Assembly (NCBI GenBank): GCA_018417955.1
Contig: JACTVC010000002.1
Coordinates: 1,240,001-1,304,000 of the forward strand
Direction: 5' to 3'
From: Laccaria trichodermophora
Taxonomy: Eukaryota > Basidiomycota > Agaricomycetes > Agaricales > Hydnangiaceae
Length of the DNA: 64,000 nucleotides
The notes under the pieces are model-generated. The model was given only the letters and a program-made list of their open reading frames with translations. It searched no databases and was not told the origin of the DNA. How positions within the stretch are numbered: the stretch's first letter is position 1; each line of letters starts with the position of its first letter. Shown here in pieces: positions 1 to 10,884 of the stretch. The translations under genes and the position numbers were made by a program.

Positions 1-1397
1 TTTCCTTTTGGAATTGCTGAAGGCACATGGTCAGGGCAGATACACCCCAGTCAAGAGTCACACACGGTTCAGTATCAAGGTCTCGTTGGGGAAGAAAGTG
101 TAAGCCGACTCTCAGTTTCTTATTCATAATCTAACTGTTCTTTACCCAGGAAAAAGGATGCAGTCGATATTGATGTTTTCACTGAATATGAGAAAATGGC
201 TAAGAAAATTGTGGAGGAGCGGCCTTCAAAGTTGACCATGTATGTTGACCTCGAAGCTGTCAAGGCTGGTGCAAAGGTGAGTTCTCAAATCTCAATTTGT
301 AGTTGGGACCTCATGGATCTCTAGTGACGTGATGATGAAGGCTCTATGAGTGAAGAAGGTAGTGAGGACAAAGAACATACCATTGTAAGTTTGACATTCT
401 TCCTGGGCATCTGATACCTAATAGCTTTGCAGAATGCAAAAAATGTAGTTGAACGAGAGCTTGGATGCATCCGCATGCTCCTTGAGAAGAAATATGCCAA
501 CGATTCTGATGGTGGCTATACATACACTGCCAGTGATGGCGAAAGAGTTCCATTGATGCCAGCAATGATGTCGGAATGGGTTCGAGCAATCATGAGCCAT
601 CCATTTTTCTTTTGGGATTTTTATCTTATCTTATACCAGTACAATGCGGAGGCTACTTCTAAACAACCCCCAAATTCACTCACTTTTGATCTGAAAACTC
701 AAGCCAGGTCATTGTTCCAAGGCCCGAAAAGGTCTGGTGGTGGCGGCGACATGCTTCAAACCTTTTCGTCCATCCTCTCTGATGTGTGTGCACTCCTTGT
801 GCCTGGCGCTCCATGTCATTACTGCCTTGCCCGTCACTCCACTCCCTCCTGCCGCTGTCCCTGACTCTCCTGCCAAGAACACTCTCACTAAGCTCACACA
901 TTTTCTACAATATGTTGAGGAGAAGGAAGGAATATGGGACGCCCATGGGCTTGAACAAACTTTTGCCGACAATGGCTATGGCCCAGATATCATGGGTGAT
1001 GTCGATAAGGAGGACCTTGTGTCTTGTGGACTGACTGTTGGTGATGCCCTGCATATCAAATGTGCTGCGTGTGTTTGGTGGACCAGTCCTGATGCCAAGC
1101 ATTGCTGCCAATCACTGTCGCCCCCTCCTGTTCACATTGATGACTGTGATCGCATTCGGTTTGAAAAGTGATTTGCAAATAACAGCAGATCTCATTCAGT
1201 ATTTGGACCTGGGCTTGTTCCTGGTACTAATCACAGGGCACATGTATTTGAGTGGTGGTTTTATAACCAACTCACAAAGACCCTTGAGAAGGTTCTGGAT
1301 GGTTTTGTCCCAGATATCGATCAAGAGTACATGGACCCTAATGTGCCATTTGAACCCTCCCCAAGCCCTGAGCCTCAATGTAATGCTAACTAGATAA
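1..1397 (+). pseudogene. Broken SAM-like domain protein, multi-exon, 5' end outside window
   Basis: Successive exons read in one direction: an opening fragment (to about 91), a Lys/Glu-rich exon after the acceptor at 149 (KKDAVDIDVFTEYEK), a short acidic exon near 341-385, then an exon from 433 reading NAKNVVERELGC. From about 900 a SAM-like segment reads GYGPDIMGDVDKEDL followed by CGLTVGDALHIK, and a final segment (1170-1395) ends PSPSPEPQCNAN then stop. The frame changes between about 860 and 900, and a stop (TGA) separates the SAM part from the last segment near 1168. I recall similar multicopy proteins of unknown function in agaricomycete genomes, some with a SAM-like fold. The interruptions make this copy a probable pseudogene. 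The first exon is cut by the window edge. Confidence 0.5.
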
Positions 1398-1529
1398 ATA
1401 TTCATTCTTCTGTCCAATTCCAAGATTCTCGATAGCTCAGGGCATTCAGTAGATATGCTATGGAACCATAACAATAGAAATTGACAGTTGTCCCAATAAG
1501 TCATAGGGCTACCCCAATGGGCCCAATTA

Positions 1530-1880
1530 CAAAAGACAGTATGATACTATACATTGGCCCAACAACATGACAATATGTATATTTGATTGTTGGGCCCAAC
1601 GACGGTGCCACAGTCCAAGCTAAGGGTTTATAGATTGGCCACATGGCTTAAATGGGGGTAATTTTGGCCGTTGATATATGATGGTATTAAGGTACCATTG
1701 ATAGTTGGGCCCAATGAAGGGAAATCATTAAGGGAGATGGTTGGGCCCAATGGCCCAATTATTAAGCTATGGTTGATGGTTGGGCCTAATGTAAGGTATT
1801 TGTTAAGGGAACAGGTTGGGCCCAATGGTAAAATTTCAATGCTATGGCTTGTAAGTTGGGCCCATGCCATGATATAAGCT
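1530..1880. repeat. Short tandem repeat around the motif TTGGGCCCAATG
   Basis: The palindromic core TGGGCCCA recurs roughly every 40-65 bp (for example near 1535, 1590, 1706, 1744, 1825 and 1857), each followed by A/T-rich spacers. Similar TTGGGCC motifs occur near the right end of the block (about 5990-6165), so the left and right ends are built of the same sequence class in opposite orientation. No coding signal was seen. Confidence 0.6.
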
Positions 1881-1915
1881 ATAGTTCATAGGTTAGCCCA
1901 ATGATTATTTGAATT

Positions 1916-3130
1916 TTGCAGGTGGGCTTTGGTCTGGTAAACCCATGGGTCTGCTCCTGTTCCATTGGACCCATGGCCACACAATTGTGCAATTACACCT
2001 GCAGGTTGGCTATTGTGCAGTTACCCCCACGGGGTAGCTCTTGTTCCGTTACCCCCATGGGTCGCCACGCAGGCCAGATCATGTTCCGTTACCCCTGCAG
2101 ATCGACAATTGATCCATTACACCCTCAGGCTGGCTGTTGTTCATTACCCCCACAGGGCAGCTCTTGTTCCATTAGCCCCGTGGGTTGCCACACAGGCCAG
2201 ATTGTGTTCCGTTACCCCACGGGTCAACAATAGGTCCATTACACCTGCAGGATCTTATTCCATTATACCCACAATGTCCAGCTCTTGTTCTCTTAGACCC
2301 GCAGAACCTTCTTCCGTTTGGCCTGCAGGTTTCCAATTACAGCAACGGACCATTTGTGGCTCCCCCGCGGGTCTCCGATTACACCCACAGATTACCTGCT
2401 GCTCCGTTACACCTGTGGCCACCCACGGACCACCTGCTGCTCCTTGACCAATTGGCCCTCTTCCATCAGCCCCCCACCTGTGGGCCATGTTTGCAGCTGG
2501 CCTGCAAAATGGACCAACAATTGTGCCTTTACATTCACAGACCATTATTCCATTACACCCATGGACCAGCAATTGTGCTGTTACATCCACGGACAAGCTC
2601 TTGTTCCATTACATCCACGGGCTGCGCTCTCATCTGCGGACCTGCTCTTGTTCTGTTACCCCCGCGGACCAACAATTCTTTTATCCGCAGACTGACAGAT
2701 TACCTACTGCTCCATTACATCTGCAGACATTCATGGACCACCTGCTGGTCTTTGAACAATAGGCCCTCTTCCATCAGCCCCCCACCCGTGGGCCACGTTT
2801 GCAGCTGGCCTGCAAAATGGACCAACAATTGTGCCTTTACATTCACAGACTGTTATTCCATTACACCCGTGGACCAGCAATTGTGCCATTACATCCACGG
2901 ACAAGCTCTTGTTCCATTACACCTGCGGGCTGCACTCTCATCCACGGCCCTGCTCTTGTTTTGTTACCCCTGTGGACCAGCAATTCTTTTATCTGCAGAC
3001 CGACAGATTACCCACCGCTCCGTTACATTTGGGAACACCCATTGTTGCTGTTGGACCCATGGGCCACACCATTTGTTAAGCCCATTGGTCCATTACATCC
3101 ATGGGCCACCAGCTAGAGCTCCACGGATGT
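1916..3130. repeat. Minisatellite of TTCCATTACACC / CACGGACC units with a 308-bp tandem duplication
   Basis: Degenerate units of about 30-50 bp carry the words TTCCATTACA, CCACGGACC and AGCTCTTGTTCC. A longer period is superimposed: the segment from 2454 is repeated from 2762, an offset of 308 bp, with only scattered substitutions to about 3030. Open frames cross the array (one of 315 codons), but they arise from the repeat composition. They have no conserved domain, and several overlapping frames are open at once. Confidence 0.65.
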
Positions 3131-4510
3131 AAACATCTGGATTTGTATTTAACATGCTGAATGTCATTGCCCCGAAAATGCGGCCGAAAAAATGTCCGGA
3201 TTTGTGATTAACTTGGTGAACATCACTGATCCGAAAATGTGGCCAAAAAAACATCTGGATTTGTATTAGTGCAACAATGGCCAAAATTTCAGATGTAATT
3301 TTGACATGGTCCAGACAACCCCCCACGGAATACCTTGATGTCCGAAATTCTAGACTACAAAACTTTGTAGTGTCTGCTTTTTAGACTACACAATTTTGTA
3401 ATGACCAGTTGAACTCAGGCAGAACTCTCTCAATTCTTAACCAATTTGGATGTTCTTGGGCTCATTTTGACAGGTAAACCTGTGGGGCTGTGGGTACGGG
3501 TACTCTACAGGTCATGTATGGGCCACTTGTCTGATATTTATAGGTTTTTTAGTGTCCTTGATCATGAATGAGTATATGGGTTCATGGGTCTACAGTTGAA
3601 GGAGTGAGAAGGGTGGACATTTGCCATGTATCATTGGTTTATTATGAATAAGTACATAGATTCAGGGTGCCATAGTTGAAGGAGTGATAACAGTGGGCAT
3701 TTTGCCATTGCTTTCACTGTCTGTGTCACCTCTTCAACCATACATCCCCATGAACATATGTACTTATTCATTGATGTCTGGTCTCCCAAACTTGAAAGTT
3801 TGTAGCCCACTTTTCTGACATATAATTTGTAGTGTCCTTCACTATGAATAAGTACATAGGTTCATGGGACTATCATTGAAGGAGTGAAAAGGATGGACAA
3901 TTTGACATTCTGGTATTTCACTTAGTTTTAAGATTGAACTATGTCATTCTCACTCCTTGAACCATATCTCCATGAACATATATATACTTATACATAGTAA
4001 ACCAATGATACAGCAATGGCAAAATGTCCACCCTTTTCACTCCTTCAACCATAGACCCATGAACCCATATACTCATTCATGATCAAGGACACTAAAAAAC
4101 CTATAAATATCGGACAAGTGGCCCATACATGACCTGTAGAGTACCCATACCCACAGCCCCACGGGTTTACCTGTCAAAATGAGCCCAAGAACATCCAAAT
4201 CGGTTAAGAATTGAGAGAGTTCTGCCTGAGTTCAACTGGTCATTACAAAATTGTGTAGTCTAAAAAGCAGACACTACAAAGTTTTGTAGTCTAGAATTTT
4301 GGACATCAGTGTATTCCGTGGGGGGTTGTCTGGTCCATGTCAAAATTACATCTGAAATTTTGGCCATTGTTGCACTAATACAAATCCGGATGTTTTTCGG
4401 CCGCATTTTCGGATCAGTGATGTTCACCAAGTTAATCACAAATCCGGACATTTTTTCGGCCGTATTTTCGGGGCAATGACATTGAGCATGTTAAATACAG
4501 ATCCGGATGT
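3128..4510. repeat. Large palindrome: arms of about 520 bp, spacer about 330 bp
   Basis: The sequence from about 3128 to 3660 matches the reverse complement of about 3995 to 4510 over almost its full length, with few differences. Shared landmarks are GACTACAAAACTTTGTAGTG at about 3352 and its mirror at about 4267, and AACTCAGGCAGAACTCTCTC at about 3413 and its mirror at about 4214. The central spacer (about 3660-3995) holds further short inverted words such as GAATAAGTACATAG. A transcript through this region would fold into a hairpin hundreds of base pairs long. The outer 150 bp of each arm consists of the CCGGACATTTTTTCGG satellite that continues to the right. Confidence 0.75.
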
Positions 4511-5960
4511 TTTTTTGGCTGCACTTTCGGGTGCTTGAAGTACTAAATTTCGGACATTGGAGCATTCTATGGGGGTTGTCTGGCCTTGTCAAAATTACAT
4601 CCGAAATTTCGGACATTGGTGCAGTCTATGGGGATCATTATATCTGGATGGAAGTGACTTCAAAAATTTCGGACTTCAGAGCATTCCATGGGGGGTTGTC
4701 TGGTCCATGTCAAAATTACATCTGAAATTTTGGCCATTGTTGCACTGATACAAATCCGGATGTTTTTTTGGCCGCATTTTCGGATCAGTGACGTTAACCA
4801 AGTTAATCACAAATCCGGACATTTTTTCGGCCGCATTTTCGGTGCAATGACATTCAGCATGTTAAATACAAATCCGGATGTTTTTTCAGCCGCATTTTCG
4901 GAGCAGTGACATTGACCAAGTCAACTACAACTCCGGACATTTTTTCAGCCACATTTTCGGGGTAATGACATTCAGCATGTTAAATACAAATCCAGATGTT
5001 TTTGTGACCGCATTTTCAGGTACTTGAAGTATAAATTTCAGACATTGGAGCATTCCATGGGGGTTGTCTGGCCCCTGTCAAAATTACATCTGAAATTTCA
5101 GACATTGGTGCAGTCTATGGGGATCATTATATCTGGATGGAACTAACTTAAAAAATTTCGGACTTCAGAGCAATCCATGGGGGGGCTGTCTGGTCTGTGT
5201 CAAAATTACATCCGAAACTTCGGACATTGGTGCACTAATACAAATCCGGATGTCTTTCTGGCCACATTTTCGGAGCAGTGATGTTCACCAAGTTAATCAC
5301 AAATCCGGACATTTTTTCGGCCGCATTTTCGGTGCAATGACATTCAGCATGTTAAATACGGATCTGGATGTTTTTTCAGCCGCATTTTCGGGTGCTTGAA
5401 GTTCTAAATTTCAGGCATTGAAGCATTCCACGGGGGTTGTCTGGCGTCTGTCAAAATTATATCTGAAATTTCGGACAGTGTTGTACTAATACAAATCCGG
5501 ATGTTTTTTCGGCCGCGTTTTTGGAGCAGTGACATTTACCCAGTCAACTACAACTCTGGACATTTTTTTGGCCGCATTTTTGGGGCAATGACATTCAGCA
5601 TCTTAAATACAAATCCGGATGTTTTTTTCGGCCGCATTTTCGGAGCAGTGACATTTACCCAGTCAACTACAACTCTGGACATTTTTTCGGCCGCATTTTT
5701 GGGGCAATGTCATTCAGCATCTTAAATACAAATCTGGATGTTTTTTTCGGCCACATTTTCGGAGCAGTGACATTAACTAAGTTAATCACAAATCCGGACA
5801 TTTTTTCGGCCGCATTTTTGGAGCACTGGTATTCTGCATACTAGTGACAAATCCGGACCTGTCTTCAGCCACATATTTGGGGCAGTGACATCCAACATGG
5901 CAACCACAAATCCGGACATTTTTTCAGTCGCATTTTCAGAGCACTTGCAGTCAGCATGTC
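4505..5960. repeat. Satellite with core CCGGAYRTTTTTTCGGCCGCATTTTCGG
   Basis: A unit of about 75-85 bp recurs at least fifteen times with alternating spacers (ATTCAGCATGTTAAATAC, or ACCAAGTTAATCACAAATC). A larger unit that also includes GGGGGTTGTCTGG and TCAAAATTACATC is repeated near 4330, 4570, 4690, 5060, 5185 and 5440. The same words appear inverted at the left arm of the palindrome (3130-3330). Short open frames here are repeat artefacts. Confidence 0.7.
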
Positions 5961-6210
5961 AATGCTTCGGGTGATCTCTTGAATGCATGTGGCCCAACAT
6001 TTGGCCATTCTGTAGATTATACTTTGGGTACCTATGGTACCATTGATTATGGCAATAACCACATCTGCAGAATATGCATTGGGCCACACATTAATACCAT
6101 ATGCTGTAAACATCCATTGGTCCCAGGTATGGATCCATAGTGTCCATGTGTATTGGGCCCATTGGGGTAGCCCTATGACTTATTGGGACAATTGTCAATT
6201 TCTATTGTTA

Positions 6211-7197
6211 TGGTACTATAGCGACATCTATGTATACTTGTGGATAGATGACATATTAAACGATTGTGCGAAGGGTAAAATATGGGCAACTATCGACATG
6301 ACGAACAGTTTTTTCCAAACCTGTATGCACCCTGATCATATCCTGTTAACAGCAGTCACCACCCCTCTGGGACTTTATGAGTGGTTGGTAATGCCCATGG
6401 GATTGAAAAACGCACCAGCAATTCATCAAAGGCACATTACCTTGGCCCTTAGACCATATATCGGCAAAATCTGCCACATTTATTTAGACAATATCGTCAT
6501 CTGGTCAAACAGCATTGAAGAACACGTAAGGAACATCTCCACAATTCTCGGAGCACTACGAGATGCACGACTTTACGTTAACCCTGACAAAACTCACCTG
6601 TTTTGTTTGGAAATTGATTTTCTGGGTCATGACATCAGCGCCCGCAGAATTGAGGCTGACGCAAAGAAAGCTGACTGCATCATGGAATGGCCATGCCCAA
6701 AGTCAGCGACAGATGTACAGGCGTTTCTAGGGTTGGTACACTATCTGGTGGCCTTCCTCCTGTCTCTCACAATACACACAGGCATGCTGACAGAACTCAC
6801 CATGAAAGACGCTGAAAAGTGCTTTCCTCCTTTGACAGATCGTCATCAATCCACCTTCGACGGAATCAAATCAATTGTTACCAGCCATGAGTGCCTCACA
6901 ACAATTGACTTAACAAAACTACCAGAACACAAAATCTTTGTAACAACGGATGCTAGCGACAAGCATTTGGGTGCAGTCCTCTCATTTGGTACTACATGGG
7001 AAAATGCACACCCTGTCACTTTCAACTCGATGACTTTCAAGGGTGCAGAACTTAACTACCCTGTCCATGAGAAGGAACTTCTCACCATCATACGTGCACT
7101 AAAAAAATGGCAAGTTGATCTGTTAGGTTGTCCATTTTTCATCTACACTGATCACAAAATGTTGGAGAATTTTGTTACACAAAAAGATCTCTCATGG
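6211..7197 (+). pseudogene. Ty3-type retrotransposon reverse transcriptase/RNase H, 5' truncated
   Basis: The frame covers the RT palm (IDMTNSFFQTCMHPDH, then MPMGLKNAPAIHQRHI), the catalytic region, the connection (FLGHDISARRIEADAKKAD) and RNase H (FVTTDASDKHLGAVLS, then TDHKMLENF). The usual YxDD motif reads YLDNIVIWS here, so the second catalytic aspartate is an asparagine and the enzyme should be inactive. Gag, protease and the start of RT are missing; the frame begins in the inverted end of the foldback block. The frame stops at 7198 because a solo LTR inserted within the codons after RNase H; the same pol continues at 8793. Confidence 0.85.
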
Positions 7198-8792
7198 TGA
7201 GAAGACTGTGGCACGCGGGAGTGTGAATAGTGCAATCGGACGCGCTGACAAGATGTGTGAACACCTAAACAACACACACACACACAAACACCTTAAACAC
7301 TTATCACCACAGGTACGTGCTCGGTACTTCGAGTTCGGGTTCGTACGGTAAATAGAATTACCACACTTGTTTTGTTAGAACTTAGTAGAAGTTCGTGGAA
7401 ACGATTTTGTATATTTTATATCACTTGTCTAAGTCTAGTAGACCTTTTTGGTGACGAAGGTATTGTTTTTACGTGCGGACACAAGTATAGAATTTTGAAA
7501 CTTAGTAGTCTTCGAAGGGAAATGGCTTTTATTGGGACTGTCTCGGTGTTCTGGGATCGCATTCTAACTGTATACGAAGAAATGACAAGGAATTGTGCTT
7601 TGTAGACTTTTATAACTCCCTTGAGCTTTTATTAGGCCTCTGATGCAGTCCAAACTAGTCTTAAAGACTCTTCAAGCACGCTCACTTGGATTCCTCGGTA
7701 ATAGCAGAGAGCTCTCTTACTAATTGACGAGACAACCTTGCAAAAGCCTTGTGATCCCCACTTAACACGCTGGTTCCAGGCACACGTTACTTATGTCTGC
7801 GAAGAAAAGTCCTTAAATTGATTACAAACTTATCCACTACCTCAGATGCTACTGGGAGTGCGACAGCTGGTCAACGCGGGGGATAATTCCTTCTGTTTCA
7901 GCCTGCGCGTGTCCTCTTTTTATACTATTCTATGTTTTCTATTTATATTTACATGTCCGTGCGTTGTCCGAGAGGTCGGACAAATTAATACTGATTTTTA
8001 GTAAAGGTTTGAAGTGGCTCGGTTGTGTGTGGCACAACTGAGCTGACTTCTTTTAAGTTTTCGTAGTGTTTTCTCTATTGTGGCGATGCGACACATCAGT
8101 ATTGATGCGTACGCGGGAATCGCCGTAAACGGTTTTCACGATCGGTTCAGCCGAGACGAACGGTCCGCTTAGTGATTTTTCTCTCTATTATTAGATACTA
8201 TGCCTGGGTTTCGGACCGCACGGCAAATCGTTCATAGTTTTTTCTCTTTTGGCAGACTTCTGAATATTTCACGAAGCTTAGTTTTCTCGGGTCAATGATG
8301 CCATGATGCGTTGATGCGCATGATGCGCATGATGCGTGATGCGTTTCTCCACATGACTTCTTGGATCATACTTCGTAGCACGTGACTGAATGACTTCTCG
8401 CGTCAGGTACGCGTCGAGTTTCTACGCTCGCGCGTTTATCTTTTAGAATTAATATCTTTTAATCCATAATAAAGTGAGACCCTGGTTTGGTGTAAACTCC
8501 AACACCCTGTGCAGGGGTGTTTTTACTCTAGAACACTCGGTAGCGTACTATTTCATGGTAGTGTAGCCTTTTATTAGACTTCGAGTATATTGAGGTGATT
8601 CGGTCACAAACCGACCGCAATTCCTACTGCCTAAGGCGTGCACATTTCTCGGATGTAAACTTTAATCGACTAGACCGGGTTGTGTCTAATGATCCTTATG
8701 ATCAACGTGACTGTATTTCTACTATAGAAGGTTTTATAGGAGAATTTGCTAAAATTTGCATTTTTACGGGTGTATTGTTATACTCCGTATCA
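7198..8792. mobile_element. Solo LTR, 1,595 bp, inserted in pol
   Basis: The insertion begins TGAGAAGACTG and ends CCGTATCA, giving the TG...CA ends of an LTR, and is flanked by the 4-bp direct repeat ATGG (7194-7197 and 8793-8796). Removing it brings RNase H (ends QKDLSW) next to the continuation (MEFMSQFDAKIIYIK) with a one-base frame offset. No internal coding region or second LTR is visible, so it looks like the product of LTR-LTR recombination. A short GATGCGCAT-rich tract lies at about 8293-8345. The inner open frames of 60-140 codons are not recognisable proteins. Confidence 0.7.
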
Positions 8793-10560
8793 ATGGAGGC
8801 AGGCACAGGATGGAATTCATGTCCCAATTCGACGCCAAGATCATTTACATCAAGGGTGAAGACAACACTGTGGCAGATGCATTATCACATCTGCCATACA
8901 CCACATCATCGTCTGAAGCAGAATCCTCTGCCAAACACCTGTACAGCTTTTGCCCAGACGACGATACCAACGGGATTATTGCAAGTATTTTTGAATGCGA
9001 TACTCCCAGACCTTTAACTGCTGCCACTGCACTAACGACCTTGTCAACATCCCCATGGGCAGTAAATGTGATACTCAAAATATCAGCTGATGAATCATTC
9101 TTGCAGAATGTGATAGAGGGTTACAATGACAACACCTGGCGCAAAACGCTGCCCTCCACCGCACTGAGCCTCCCCAGCCTGCAACTATGAGACAAACTCT
9201 GGTACATTGGTGAACACCTCATAATTCCACATACTGGCAAATCTGAGAAACCCTCTTCATGCTCATGCACGACACCCTTGGACATTTTGGTTTCCACAAA
9301 ACTTACAGCTCCCTTCGGAACTCCTACTACTGGCCAAACATGTGCCGTGATCTTGAACAGGGATATGTCAAGTCCTGCCCTGATTGTCAACAGAATAAAA
9401 GCACAACAACTAAACTGCTGGGCCCCTTGCATCCCTTGCCAATCCCAGACCAGCATGGAGACTCCGTCGCAATCGATTTCATTGGGCCCTTACCAGAAGA
9501 CGAAAACAAGAACATTATCATCACATTTACTGACTGTCTGGGAAGTGATGTCCGGATTGTCGCCACACACACCAACATCACAGCAGAACAACTTGCCACA
9601 ATATTCTTTGATGAGTGGTACTGTGAAAACGGATTACTGGCTGACATTATTTCTGATAGAGACAAACTGTTCATGTCCAGATTCTGGAAGGCGCTCCACT
9701 GCCTCACAGGCGTCAAACTCAAGATGTCAACAGCGTATCACCCAGAAACAGATGGAGCTAGTGAATGCACTAACAAAACTGTCAACCAAGCACTCCATTT
9801 TCATGTTGAATGCAATCAATTGGGCTGGGTCTGCACACTGCCACAAATCAGGTTCAATATTATGAACACGATTAACAAGTCCACCAGCTTCACACCTTTC
9901 CAATTGCGCATGGGCAGAAGTCCTCGCGTTATTCCCCCCCTCGTCCCTGCAAAATCAAGTGCAACAGTGTCTGATGTGGATGCTTGGCACGTAATATGCC
10001 AACTTGAAGCGGACGTCCTCGACATGCAAGACAACTTGTTGCAGGCTAAGATTTCACAATCCACACAATCTAACAAACACTGCACATTAAAATTCCCTTT
10101 TGAAATAGGTTCTTGAGTGTCATTATCCACCTTACACTGTCACAATGAATACAAAGCTAAGGGCAAAAAATGTGTTGTGAAATTCATGCCCAGGTTCGAT
10201 GGACTGTATACAATAATCAACATCGACAAAGAACACTCCACCATCACTCTCAACCTCCCCAACTCTCCCAACATCTTCCCTGTTTTCCACACATCACAAG
10301 TTCTACCATTTATCGAATCAGACACATCTCTCTTCCCTTCTTGGTGCATGGAAGAACCACCTCCCATTATTGATCCCGATGGCAATGAAGAATACTTTAT
10401 TGACAAAATTTTAGATGCACACCGATGTGGTCGAGGTTACCAGTACCTAGTATGTTGGTCAGGCTACAGCACAGAACACGACTGGTGGATACCTGGCTCT
10501 GAACTTCAAGATTGCGAAGCGCTCGATCACTGGCTTGTGTTGCAGGGTACATCACCTTAA
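8793..10560 (+). pseudogene. Ty3-type integrase with C-terminal chromodomain, frameshifted
   Basis: After the tail of RNase H (EDNTVADALSHLP), a zinc-binding HHCC motif is visible (HDTLGHFGFHKTY, CPDCQQNK), then the integrase core with its acidic residues in IDFIGPLPED, ISDRDKLF and DGASECTN. The last segment (10117-10560) reads KFMPRFDGLYTI then a chromodomain (EEYFIDKILDAH, YLVCWSGYSTEHDWWIP). A stop and frame change lie at about 10114, and another near 9190-9260. The chromodomain places the element among chromoviruses, in which it guides integration to heterochromatin. The frameshifts and the mutated RT show it is dead. Confidence 0.85.
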
Positions 10561-10712
10561 TTTAGGTAGATTTTCCCTTTCCACCTTGCCAGCAGTAGCT
10601 TTTTCCCACTGGGTTTTGACACACCCGTGCTCGGATTTACTTATTTTTCTACTGACATCAACTCCTTTTCCTTTTTGCTTTCTCTCTTTCTTTTTTTTAA
10701 AGTGGGGGAGAG

Positions 10713-10880
10713 TGTAATCCCATTGATTACTACTGATGACTATTGTTTGGCAACAGCTTCACACTACACTACTTCTGCTTCTACATACACACTTCCTCTT
10801 TCTTCACGAACCACCATCCTCTTGATATCTCTTACTTGATCCCATATTCCCCTCACTTAGATACTCTCAGAATCATACAC
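10713..10880 (+). mobile_element. Probable start of the 3' LTR of the Ty3-type element
   Basis: A polypurine tract (AAAGTGGGGGAGAG, about 10699-10712) is followed directly by TGTAATCCCATTGATTAC, the expected start of a 3' LTR. The right border is not clear: decayed hAT coding sequence begins by about 10890, so the LTR is either short or truncated. Confidence 0.5.
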
Positions 10881-10884
10881 CTGG

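Larger units (their letters stand above)
1462..6222. repeat. 4.8-kb composite foldback block with inverted ends
   Basis: About 65 bp at 1462-1530 is repeated in inverted orientation at about 6155-6222. The shared core includes CCATAACAATAGAAATTGAC and the stretch around GGGCTACCCCAATGGGCCCA. Between the two ends lie only tandem repeats and a large palindrome, with no convincing gene. The right end runs directly into the truncated reverse transcriptase of the Ty3-type element, so the block probably interrupted or replaced its 5' half. I found no clear target-site duplication. The organisation resembles foldback-type elements, whose long inverted ends are built of short tandem repeats; that assignment is inference. 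Confidence 0.55.

Noticed and set aside
1916..3132. Long open frames (315 and 160 codons) in the minisatellite
   Set aside because: They are low-complexity, overlap in several frames and follow repeat units; no domain or splice structure is seen.
8293..8345. GATGCGCAT tract as a regulatory site or replication origin
   Set aside because: It is a short internal microrepeat in a solo LTR, with nothing else to support a function.
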